A program made the position numbers and the translations under genes. 9,715 nucleotides of DNA from Betaproteobacteria bacterium. Its GTDB lineage: Bacteria > Pseudomonadota > Gammaproteobacteria > Burkholderiales > Rhodocyclaceae. The notes below the pieces were generated by a model. The model had not been told where the DNA came from and made no database searches. It saw nothing but the letters and a program-made list of their open reading frames with translations. Shown here piece after piece: positions 1 to 6,785 of the stretch. Positions within the stretch are counted from its first letter, which is position 1. Every line of letters starts with the position of its first letter. The stretch spans positions 1 to 9,715 of the forward strand of contig BNUC01000133.1 of the NCBI GenBank assembly GCA_025997075.1. Direction: 5' to 3'.

Positions 1-283
1 AGTGTCATGACGCCTCCCGATAAAAATCGAGAGTAGGCCAGATTGGCTTAGGGTTTACAATACTACGTCATAACTGCTTGAATGTAAACGTTTTATTTCA
101 ACTGTTTACGACATCTGCGTATGCAATAGCCCTGACCCGATGAAAGAGTTTCATACCTATTTATCGTCATTCGCGCATGTCACGGATTTTTCTGGTGCGT
201 TGGAATTGTCCGCTTTTGCTGGGGGGGGGAAAACGTTAGAGGGCGAAGCCCGAAAACGGTTTCCCCCACGGCGGCGGATGGGT
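1..283. other. Non-coding region downstream of the aldolase gene
   Basis: No convincing gene is visible here; the plus-strand frame that opens at 140 runs on antisense to the aldolase gene and has no recognisable protein features. The stretch holds three copies of a GTTTAC word: GTTTACA at 53-59, its inverse TGTAAAC at 83-89, and GTTTAC at 104-109. It also holds a run of nine G at 221-229. The GTTTAC arrangement could be a regulator site for a gene beyond the left edge, but nothing in the window identifies the protein that would bind it. Confidence 0.5.
225..267 (-). terminator. Nested hairpin after the aldolase gene, possible terminator
   Basis: An outer imperfect stem pairs GGGGGAAAACG (225-235) with CGGTTTCCCCC (257-267), with one mismatch. 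Inside it an inner stem pairs GGGC (241-244) with GCCC (248-251) across a GAA loop. It begins 17 bases after the stop codon of the last minus-strand gene, so it is well placed to end that operon. On the minus strand the inner hairpin is followed by TCTAACGTTTT rather than a clean T tract, so factor-independent termination is only a possibility. Confidence 0.4.
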
Positions 284-1300
284 TTACTTCACCAGATCAA
301 GTGCCACGTCGATGATCATGTCCTCCTGACCGCCGACCATGCGGCGCTTGCCGACTTCCACCAAGATTTCACGGGTATCGATACCATAGCGTTTGGAGGC
401 GATTTCCACGTGGCGGAGGAAGCTGGAATACACGCCGGCGTAACCGAGCGCAATACTTTCGCGGTCGACGCGCACCGGGCGATCCTGCAAGGGGCGCACC
501 AGATCATCAGCGGCGTCCATGAGTTTGAACAGGTCGCAACCGGTTTCGATGCCCATGCGATTGAGCACGGCAATGAGCGCTTCCAGTGGCGCGTTTCCCG
601 CGCCCGCGCCCATGCCCGCCAGGGAAGCGTCCACGCGCACAGCGCCCGCCAAAATACCGGCGACGGCGTTGGCGACCCCCAGGGTCAGGTTGTGGTGGGT
701 ATGAATGCCAACCTCGGTTTCTGGCTTGAGGGCATCGCGCAACGCGGTCACGCGGGCGGTAACACCGTCCTGAAGCAACGCGCCGGCGGAATCGGTCACA
801 TAAACGCATTCCGCGCCATAGCTTTCCATCAGCCTGGCCTGTTCCGCCAGTTTTTCCGGTTCCTGCATGTGCGCCATCATCAGGAAGCCCACCGTATCCA
901 TGCCGATGGAACGGGCGGTTTCGATATGCTGTCTGGCGACATCGGCTTCCGTGCAATGGGTGGCGATACGCACCGAACGCGCGCCGGCCGCGTAAGCCTC
1001 TTTGAGTTCATGGACGGTGCCGACACCGGGTAACAGCAGCACGGTCACCACCGCGTTCTGGCACACTTCCTTGACGGCGGCGATCCAGTCCAGATCGTCG
1101 TGACGGGCAAATCCGTAGTTGAAGGCGGAACCGGCCAGACCGTCGCCGTGGGTGATTTCGATGGCGTCAACCTTCGCTTCTTCCAGGGCTTTGGCGATCG
1201 TCCGCACACTCTCCATCGAGTATTGGTGCCGGATGGAGTGCATGCCATCGCGCAGGGTAACATCCTGAATATAAAGTTTATCTTTGCGCGGACGGGCCAT
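284..1300 (-). CDS. dmpG: 4-hydroxy-2-oxovalerate aldolase (DmpG/MhpE/BphI family)
   Basis: This 338-residue class II aldolase should cleave 4-hydroxy-2-oxovalerate or a homologue to pyruvate plus acetaldehyde or a longer aldehyde, in the cytoplasm. Length is normal for the family. The N-terminal motif [13 protein letters not shown] places Arg17, Asp18 and His21 exactly where the family has its catalytic Arg, metal-binding Asp and catalytic His. IHTHHNL supplies the metal-ligand histidines at 200 and 202, and Tyr291 sits in GVYSSF. A TIM-barrel domain is followed by a C-terminal communication domain (about 270 onward). The start overlaps the stop of the upstream acylating dehydrogenase gene by one base (TAATG), after an AAAGGAG ribosome binding site. 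Such coupling fits the known DmpF-DmpG complex, in which the aldehyde is channelled between the two enzymes. Nothing looks damaged. The exact aldehyde chain length cannot be read from the sequence. Confidence 0.95.
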   Translation of the reverse strand: MARPRKDKLYIQDVTLRDGMHSIRHQYSMESVRTIAKALEEAKVDAIEITHGDGLAGSAFNYGFARHDDLDWIAAVKEVCQNAVVTVLLLPGVGTVHELKEAYAAGARSVRIATHCTEADVARQHIETARSIGMDTVGFLMMAHMQEPEKLAEQARLMESYGAECVYVTDSAGALLQDGVTARVTALRDALKPETEVGIHTHHNLTLGVANAVAGILAGAVRVDASLAGMGAGAGNAPLEALIAVLNRMGIETGCDLFKLMDAADDLVRPLQDRPVRVDRESIALGYAGVYSSFLRHVEIASKRYGIDTREILVEVGKRRMVGGQEDMIIDVALDLVK

Positions 1301-2241
1301 TATCGTTCTCCTTTGTGAAGCGCATGACCCGCCCAGTTGTCGGCGCTGATCAATGCGGCAGATGTCATGATGTCGAGGTTTCCGGCATAGGAAGGAAGAT
1401 AATGCGCCGCGCCTTCCACTTCGAGCAGGATCGTCGTTTTCAGCCCGGACACCTCGCCGACCACCGGTACGCGCACCGGCTTGTCTTCCGGAATCACATC
1501 GAACTGAACCTTCTGTTTCAGGCGGTATCCGGGAACATAAGCCTGTACGGTTTTCACCATGTCATGAATGGAGGCTTCGATGGCTTCCTGACTGCCTCCC
1601 CTGGAAAGCACGAACACCGTATCCCGCATGATGAGCGGCGGTTCCGCCGGGTTGAGGATGATGATCGCCTTGCCGCGTTCGGCCCCACCCAAAACCTCGA
1701 TGGCCCTAGACGTAGTTTCCGTGAACTCGTCGATATTGGCGCGCGTGCCAGGTCCGGCGGACTTCGAGGAGATGGAAGCCACGATCTCGCCGTACAGCAC
1801 ACGTTCACTCACCCGTTTCACGGCATAAACCATCGGAATAGTCGCCTGCCCGCCACAAGTCACCATGTTGACATCCGGCTCCCCCATGTTGGCGTCGCCA
1901 TTGATCGCCGGAATGGTGAAGGGGCCGATCGCCGCCGGCGTCAGGTCGATCACCTTCTTGCCGTCCTTGAGCAGAATTTCACTGTTCCGGATATGGGCCT
2001 TGGCGGAAGTGGCGTCAAACACCACCCCGATATCCTGGTATCCCGGCATTTTGATCAAGCCGTCGATCCCTTCGGCGGTAATCGCGACGCCCAGTTTCTG
2101 GGCCCGCGCCAAGCCGTCGGATTGCGGATCGATGCCCACCATCGCCCCCATTTCAAGATTCTTTGCCGTGCGCATCACTTTGATCATCAGATCGGTGCCG
2201 ATATTTCCCGATCCGATGATGGCGCATTTCATTTTTGCCAT
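1300..2241 (-). CDS. dmpF: Acetaldehyde dehydrogenase, acylating (DmpF/MhpF/BphJ family)
   Basis: This 313-residue enzyme should convert acetaldehyde (or propanal) plus CoA and NAD+ to acyl-CoA, taking the aldehyde directly from the adjacent aldolase. The sequence follows the family along its whole length. It has an N-terminal Rossmann motif (GSGNIG at residues 10-15), the catalytic Cys129 in MVTCGGQAT, the block [32 protein letters not shown], and the C-terminal [11 protein letters not shown] chose the ATG at 2241 (MAKMKCAII) because homologues begin about here. An in-frame ATG at 2253 would add four residues, but the AAAGG element abuts that codon with no spacing. It lies 21 bases after the stop of the damaged 2-hydroxyacid dehydrogenase gene and overlaps the aldolase start by one base, so all three share one transcript. 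The gene looks intact. Confidence 0.95.
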   Translation of the reverse strand: MAKMKCAIIGSGNIGTDLMIKVMRTAKNLEMGAMVGIDPQSDGLARAQKLGVAITAEGIDGLIKMPGYQDIGVVFDATSAKAHIRNSEILLKDGKKVIDLTPAAIGPFTIPAINGDANMGEPDVNMVTCGGQATIPMVYAVKRVSERVLYGEIVASISSKSAGPGTRANIDEFTETTSRAIEVLGGAERGKAIIILNPAEPPLIMRDTVFVLSRGGSQEAIEASIHDMVKTVQAYVPGYRLKQKVQFDVIPEDKPVRVPVVGEVSGLKTTILLEVEGAAHYLPSYAGNLDIMTSAALISADNWAGHALHKGER

Positions 2242-2262
2242 AGTCTCTCTCATCCTTTCTGA

Positions 2263-3221
2263 TTAAGCTTTCGCTTTTCCAATGACTTCTTTGTTGACCA
2301 CGTTGTACGGCTCTCCCCCCTTCAAGAACGAAATACCTGTTTCCGCCTGCATTCTTTTCAAAGCGGCGAACGATTCCACCGAGCGATAAGCGATGTGCGG
2401 AGTGAGAATAACGTTCTCACGTCCGTACAAGCCCTTCGCCGTATCTTTTGGCGGTTCCATCGGGAACACGTCCAGCGCCCGGATCACCGCCTCCGTATCG
2501 ACCAGCGTGCCCCGCGCCGTGTTGATCAGGAGCAGACAGTCCCTGGCTTTCGCCAGATTGGCGTCGTTGACCACGTTGATGGTTTCCTTGGTCGAGGGCG
2601 CCATCACCACCAGCACATCCGGCAGTGCGAAAACTTCGTCCAGGGAAACGCGTTTGGCCCTGGCTTTCTCGAAAAACTCATCGGGAAGGAAGGGGTCATA
2701 AGCGATCACCGAATAGCCCAGGGCCTGCGCATAGCCTGTAAGATTGCGGGCTATGCGGCCAAAGCCGAGCATGCCCATCGTGCGTAGCGATACACGACGC
2801 ATGGGATAGCCCGGTTCTTCGTCCCACTCGCCCTTATGCATACGGTTGTTATAGAACACCACCTTGCGCTCCAGAGCCAGCGTCAGTGAAAGCGCATGGA
2901 TGGACACCTCTTCGACGCCGTAATCAGGCACGTTGCAGGCATAAACACCATAGCTGGTGCAATCGGCCAGGTTGAAGTTATCGACCCCGATGCCGCCTTT
3001 CACTACCATTTTCAGCTTGGGCAGGCGAGAAAGCGCCGACGCGTCGATCTTCATATAGACACACAGGCCCACATCGACATCCGAGGCTTTGGCCACGATG
3101 TCATCCGCCGATTTGCAGTCCAGGACCGCAAATTCAATGCCTGCGACCTGGCACAGGGCTGCTACCTCGTCATACGCACCTTCGACGTAAAGGTGTCCGT
3201 CAAGAACAGTAATTTTTCCAT
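2263..3221 (-). pseudogene. D-2-hydroxyacid dehydrogenase gene, frameshifted and internally deleted
   Basis: The family (SerA/CtBP-like) interconverts 2-hydroxy and 2-oxo acids with NAD(P)H. The long open frame starts only at a GTG at 3096 (277 residues), lacks the first strand of the catalytic domain and has no good ribosome binding site. The same frame continues upstream without a stop, reading ITVLDGHLYVEGAYDEVAAL and onward into the annotated part. A strong AAAGGAGG at 3230-3237 precedes an ATG at 3221, but that ATG is one base out of frame and stops after 19 codons. Adding one A to the A5 run (T5 at 3213-3217 on the plus strand) gives MEKITVLDG and a normal 319-residue protein. Numbering from the GTG, the cofactor motif is GFGRIA at 111-116 and the catalytic triad is Arg195 (NTARG), Glu214 and His234. 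The 10 residues that usually separate IRAL from DVFPMEPP are missing. The gene is probably inactive; a sequencing error can explain the frameshift but hardly the deletion. Confidence 0.8.
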
Positions 3222-3229
3222 CGATATTT

Positions 3230-3237
3230 CCTCCTTT
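3230..3237 (-). promoter_or_regulatory. Strong ribosome binding site marking the original hydroxyacid dehydrogenase start
   Basis: The minus strand reads AAAGGAGG here, followed after eight bases by the ATG at 3221. This is the strongest Shine-Dalgarno match in the window and has no other gene to serve. It shows that translation was meant to begin at 3221 and that the GTG at 3096 is only the first start codon left in the downstream frame. Confidence 0.75.
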
Positions 3238-3255
3238 AACTATCCTTCAAAATAA

Positions 3256-3287
3256 TTGTTCTATGATACAGACTGTCGTTCTAAATT
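3256..3287 (-). promoter_or_regulatory. Operator-like element B upstream of the hydroxyacid dehydrogenase-aldolase operon
   Basis: On the plus strand GTTCTAT (3258-3264) is followed by ATACAGAC (3266-3273) and GTTCTAAAT (3278-3286). This is a three-half-site layout matching element A at 5301-5332 at 25 of 32 aligned positions, with the same orientation relative to its minus-strand target gene. It lies 35 bases upstream of the ATG at 3221. Short GTTC-type palindromes are known targets of IclR-family regulators such as PcaU and PobR, and an iclR gene is present at 8407. Binding by that protein is inferred. Confidence 0.6.
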
Positions 3288-3306
3288 TTTTTCTCAAAGT
3301 CAGCCT

Positions 3307-3336
3307 TTCCTGTCGGCAGCAAATCGCCGACAGGAA
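3307..3336 (-). terminator. Perfect 11-bp hairpin between the TRAP remnant and the next operon
   Basis: TTCCTGTCGGC (3307-3317) pairs perfectly with GCCGACAGGAA (3326-3336) around an 8-base loop. It lies 45 bases past the dctM stop and just before operator element B, so it probably separates the TRAP transcript from the following operon. No T tract follows the stem directly on the minus strand. It may act as a weak terminator or an RNA-stabilising stem rather than a classical factor-independent terminator. Confidence 0.55.
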
Positions 3337-3381
3337 GAAGCTAATTATTCAACAGGGCTTATCGTCTGCATTTCCACGCCC

Positions 3382-4290
3382 TCAGTACCCAAACAACTTG
3401 GGAAGTGCGAGGGAAATCGACGGAATGTAAGTAATGAACATTAAGGTGACGATCATCACAATCATCGGCCATATTGCGCCCTTGATCACCCTTTCCAGCG
3501 CAACATTGCCGATACGGCTGGCGACGAAGATGTTTACCCCCACGGGTAGCGTAACCATGCCGATAGCCAGGTTGACGATCATGATGATGCCGAAATGGGT
3601 CGGATCCACACCCACAGCCGTGGTAATGGGCAACAGGATGGGCGTCAGGATGACGATGGCTGCCAGGGTCTCCATGAAAGTGCCGACGATGAGCAACAGA
3701 ATGTTGATGAGCAGCAACACTAAGAAGGTACTACTGACGTAACTGACGATGGTTTGCGCCAGCATCACTGGAATGCGCTCAATAGCCAGTATCCGTCCAA
3801 AGGTGGTCGCCGCGCCGACGATCAGCATGATGGTCGCCGAGGTCAAAGCTGAACCGACGATAATTTTGAAAAGGTCATTAAGCTTGATTTCTTTGTATAC
3901 GAAGACGCCCACAAAGAAACCGTAGATAACGCCCACGGCAGCGGCTTCCGTCGGCGTGAAAATACCACCGTAAATACCGCCGAGGATAATCACCGGCACG
4001 GCCAGCGCCCACTTGGCGTCCCAAACGATGTCGCGAACTTCCTTCACGGAATAAGGCCGGCCGGTGGGTTTATGACCGTCGCGTTTGGATTTGAAGTAGG
4101 CGTATAAAATCAGGGCAGTGCCGATGAAGATACCGGGAATGGCTCCAGCGACGAACATTTTCGTCACCGACATGTTGGACGAGGTCGCTTAAATGACCAT
4201 GGGAATGCTGGGAGGGATGATCACGCCCAGACTTCCCGAACAGGCCAGAAGCCCGGTGGAAAAACCCGGATCGTATTTTTCTTTCAGCAT
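3382..4290 (-). pseudogene. dctM: TRAP transporter large permease, 5'-truncated and with a nonsense codon
   Basis: DctM proteins are membrane proteins of about 425 residues that move the substrate in sodium-driven TRAP uptake. Here only about the last 300 codons remain. The frame joins dctP sequence near 4290 and reads MLKEKYDPGFSTGLL, then a GSLGVIIPPSIPMVI block typical of the family. A TAA at 4189-4191 replaces the Tyr codon normally found next. After it the frame continues normally (ATSSN, then MSVTKMFVAGAIPG) to the stop at 3382. The remainder keeps the hallmark blocks IFTPTEAAAV, GTFMETLAAIVILTPILLPI and MIVNLAIGMVTLPVGVNIFVAS, with several clear hydrophobic helices. An ATG at 4173 could start a 263-residue fragment, but it lacks an obvious ribosome binding site. 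The N-terminal third and the whole small permease gene dctQ are absent, so the transporter cannot work as encoded. Confidence 0.85.
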
Positions 4291-5248
4291 GGCTGACCTG
4301 CTTTTTGACCATTTCGATCACCGGCCCCATCTTGCTGGAGAAGGTCTTGAGTTCATCCGGGGTCAGGGTCGTGAATTTGACCATCGGCATCGCGGCTTCC
4401 GCAGCATCGTCCGCCTTGGCGGCCAGATCACGCTGGTAAACTTTGGCCTTGGCGAAAGCCTCCATGAAGATTTTCTTTTCTTCATCGGAGAAGCGATTGT
4501 AAACATCCGGGTTCATCTGCAATACATACGGCGAATAGAGGTGATTCGTCTTGGAGATGAACTTCTGTACTTCGAAATACTTCATATCGTAGAACAGGTT
4601 GATCGGCATTTCGGACGCATCGAAAGTGCCCTGTTGCAATGCGGTGAACAGTTCACTGAAGGCAAGCGGCGCCGGGTTAGCGCCGACGGCCTTGAACGCG
4701 GCGATATGGACTTCGTTTTCCATGGTGCGCATCTTCATGCTCGCAAGATCCGCCGCCGTTTTGACTTCACGCTTGCTGTTGCTCAACTGCCGGAAACTGT
4801 TTTCCCAGTAACCGAGTCCCTTGATACCGACCTGGTCGAGACTTTTCAGCAAGCCTTCGCCGATTTCACCGTCCAGCACCTTGTAAACCGTCGGCCGATC
4901 CTTGAAGGCAAACGGCAAATCCAAGGCGAAGAACTGTTTGTTGAAGCTTCCCAAAGGTGCCGATGAGGTAAAAATAAGGTCCACATTGCCCAACTGAATG
5001 GCTTCGATCAGTTCACGTTCACCACCCAACTGGGAATTCGGGTAGATTTCCAGCCCGATTTTGCCCTTGGTTTTTTCGCGCAATTCCTTGTCAAGGAACT
5101 CAAAAGCCTTTTGGCCGGTATTGGTCGCCGCCGCCGAATGGGCAGTCTTCAAAATCAGTTGCTGCGCCTGCACCGGATTCATCAGTAAAAAAGCCGCTGT
5201 GATTCCGACAACATAGCTTGTACACTTTTTAACCTGAGATACGTTCAT
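4070..5248 (-). pseudogene. dctP: TRAP transporter solute-binding protein, C-terminus replaced by out-of-frame dctM sequence
   Basis: DctP proteins are periplasmic receptors that deliver organic acids to the TRAP membrane subunits. The start is firm: GGGAGG lies five bases before the ATG. A signal peptide is visible (residues 1 to about 28, basic MNVSQVKK, hydrophobic core, cleavage near VQA-QQ). Family features follow: GGERELIEAIQLGNVDLIF (75-93), LPFAFKD (111-117), and KMRTMEN with the ligand-binding Arg174, then GANPAPLAFSELFTALQQG (189-207). Homology runs to about residue 319 (EMVKKQVS). The remaining 73 residues (AERKIRSGFF to the end) are dctM DNA read in the wrong frame. The natural last helix is therefore lost, by roughly 15-20 residues (estimate from family length). 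The receptor might still fold and bind ligand, but its partner permeases are gone. Operator element A lies 53 bases upstream. Confidence 0.8.
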
Positions 5249-5300
5249 CTTTTCCTCCCAACAGAGATTGATAAATTCAACAGGAAATTGGCTTGTCTTT

Positions 5301-5332
5301 TTATTCTATAATATAGAACATCGTTCTATATT
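5301..5332 (-). promoter_or_regulatory. Operator-like element A upstream of dctP
   Basis: Two overlapping perfect palindromes lie here. TTCTATA and TATAGAA face each other across one A (5304-5318). ATATAGAAC (5311-5319) and GTTCTATAT (5323-5331) face each other across ATC. The result is three half sites. On the minus strand the AT-rich TATATT/TATTAT part resembles a promoter -10 box, so a bound regulator could block or recruit RNA polymerase. The distance to the dctP ATG is 53 bases; the alcohol dehydrogenase gene on the other strand starts 261 bases away and could share the control. The local IclR protein is the best candidate for binding; this is inferred. Confidence 0.7.
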
Positions 5333-5592
5333 GAAATTTCACTTTTATTCATCTTTTTGTCAAGCCCTTTTATCGCCCTTTTGTTGCAAGTGACACGAGC
5401 TTTAAATCGTCTGTTTTTGTAGTACGCAATCCATCCTTTGTCATTCTCAAAAAGAGGTGACATAAAACGAGAGGAGGCGCTACAGGAGTTTCCCTGATTC
5501 CGAGTGGAATCCGCTTGGGAATAATCGTATGATTCAGGCATCCTTGGTTCGTGCAATTCATACCATCCCTTACATTCATCCTGGAGTTCACC
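5333..5592. other. Divergent intergenic region between dctP and the alcohol dehydrogenase gene
   Basis: No convincing gene is present: the minus-strand frame at 5326-5619 has no recognisable protein features and overlaps the alcohol dehydrogenase start. A small hairpin pairs GATTCC (5496-5501) with GGAATC (5506-5511). It resembles the GGATTCC...GGAATGAC repeats elsewhere in the window and could be a degenerate copy or an operator. A promoter for the plus-strand genes must lie here, but I cannot assign -35 and -10 boxes with confidence. Confidence 0.45.
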
Positions 5593-6753
5593 ATGAGTAA
5601 TCGCATCATTGATTTCCAAATACCACAGTCCCTGGTCATGGGCGTTGGCGCCTCCAAGCGCTTGCCGGATATCCTGAAAAAAACCGGAGTGAAGAAGGTA
5701 TTGATCGTTACTGATCAGGGCATCGTCAAAGCGAGCCTGGTGCCGCTAATTTGCGAGCCCATCGAAGCCGCGGGCATCGGTGTCGCGGTTTTTGACGGTG
5801 TCGAACCGGATCCCCGCATTGAGATTGTTTCCGCGTGTGTCTCTGCGTTTCAGGCTGCTGGAGCCGAAGCGATCATCGGCCTTGGCGGCGGAAGTTCCAT
5901 CGATATTGCGAAAGTTGCCTCCATCGTGGCCGCCCAAAGTGGATTGGCAGGCGATTACATCGGGATCGGCAAGGTTCCGGGGCCGGGATTTCCCCATTTC
6001 GCGCTTCCGACGACGGCGGGCACCGGAAGCGAGGTCACGCCGATCGCCGTTCTCAGCGACACGACCGCGCACCTGAAAAAGGGCATCGTCAGCGAATACC
6101 TCTATCCCCGCGCCGCGATTATTGATCCCGAACTGATGGTTTCCGTGCCGCCTTCGGTGACGGCCTACACGGGAATGGATACGCTGACGCACGCCATCGA
6201 GGCTTACACGAACCGCTTTGCGGCGCCGTTCATCGACGCCTTCGCGCTGGAAACGATCCGCCTGACGGGCCGGCACCTGCGCCGCGCGGTCACTTGCGGT
6301 ATCGACATCGAAGCGCGGGCTGGCATGGCGCGCGCCGCCACACTGGGCGGCATGTGCCTGGGGAGCGTGAACACCGCCGCCGTCCATGCGATGGCCTACC
6401 CGCTCGGCGGAACATACAACGTCCCGCACGGGCTGGCGAACACGGTGCTGCTGCCTGCGGTGATGGAATTCAACATGCCTTCGAACCTCGACAAATTCGC
6501 CGCGATTGCCGAGGCGCTGGGCGAGGAAACCTGTGGCCTTTCCACCCGTGAAGCCGCCCTGCTAGCCATCCAGGCCGTGAAGGATCTCTCGGTGGATATC
6601 GGCATCCCGCAGGGGATGCGCTACCTCGGCATCCCGCAGGACGCCATTCCGACGATGGCCGAGGGCGCGATCGAGGTCACACGCCTGATGGGAAACAATC
6701 CACGCACGATCACCGTGAAGGACGTGCAGAAAATCTACGAAAATGCCTACTGA
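5593..6753 (+). CDS. Iron-type (group III) alcohol dehydrogenase
   Basis: This 386-residue cytoplasmic oxidoreductase should interconvert an alcohol and an aldehyde or ketone with NAD(P). I placed the start at 5593 because CTGGAG lies six bases before this ATG and the product MSNRIIDFQIP matches the usual family N-terminus; an ATG at 5551 would add 14 odd residues. The first half carries the nucleotide-binding motif GLGGGSSIDIAK (97-108) and ALPTTAGTGSEVT (137-149). The second half carries the metal ligands Asp196 and His200 (GMDTLTHAIEAY), His265 (AAVHAMAYPLGG) and His279 (VPHGLAN). Where FucO has a second histidine (His267), this protein has Tyr269, a variant seen in a HALAYPLGG-type subfamily. 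The gene lies five bases before the aldehyde dehydrogenase frame, so the two are probably co-transcribed. The substrate is not identifiable; oxidising an alcohol to feed the next enzyme is inferred. Confidence 0.93.
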   Translation: MSNRIIDFQIPQSLVMGVGASKRLPDILKKTGVKKVLIVTDQGIVKASLVPLICEPIEAAGIGVAVFDGVEPDPRIEIVSACVSAFQAAGAEAIIGLGGGSSIDIAKVASIVAAQSGLAGDYIGIGKVPGPGFPHFALPTTAGTGSEVTPIAVLSDTTAHLKKGIVSEYLYPRAAIIDPELMVSVPPSVTAYTGMDTLTHAIEAYTNRFAAPFIDAFALETIRLTGRHLRRAVTCGIDIEARAGMARAATLGGMCLGSVNTAAVHAMAYPLGGTYNVPHGLANTVLLPAVMEFNMPSNLDKFAAIAEALGEETCGLSTREAALLAIQAVKDLSVDIGIPQGMRYLGIPQDAIPTMAEGAIEVTRLMGNNPRTITVKDVQKIYENAY

Positions 6754-6785
6754 ACTGAATGGCAAACAATCACGGGAACAAAATC

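Noticed and set aside
140..1033. Plus-strand open frame of 297 codons opposite the aldolase gene
   Set aside because: It is antisense to an aldolase with all catalytic residues, is rich in His, Gly and Ala as expected of a shadow frame, and shows no family features.
284..2241. Typical aromatic meta-cleavage operon
   Set aside because: The aldolase and acylating dehydrogenase pair suggests it, but no extradiol dioxygenase, hydrolase or 2-oxopent-4-enoate hydratase gene occurs in the window.
1315..2262. Plus-strand open frame of 315 codons opposite the acylating dehydrogenase
   Set aside because: It mirrors a clearly conserved gene on the other strand, has a composition heavy in Arg and His, and has no recognisable domain.
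3162..3221. 19-codon open frame from the ATG at 3221 as a leader peptide
   Set aside because: The peptide has no run of regulatory codons, and the adjacent frame codes for the missing N-terminus of the dehydrogenase, so a frameshift is the simpler explanation.
4193..4966. Plus-strand open frame of 257 codons across the dctP-dctM junction
   Set aside because: It is antisense to well-conserved dctP sequence and has no motif of its own.
5326..5619. Minus-strand open frame of 97 codons in the divergent intergenic region
   Set aside because: It overlaps the alcohol dehydrogenase start, shows no protein family features, and its neighbourhood is better explained as regulatory DNA.
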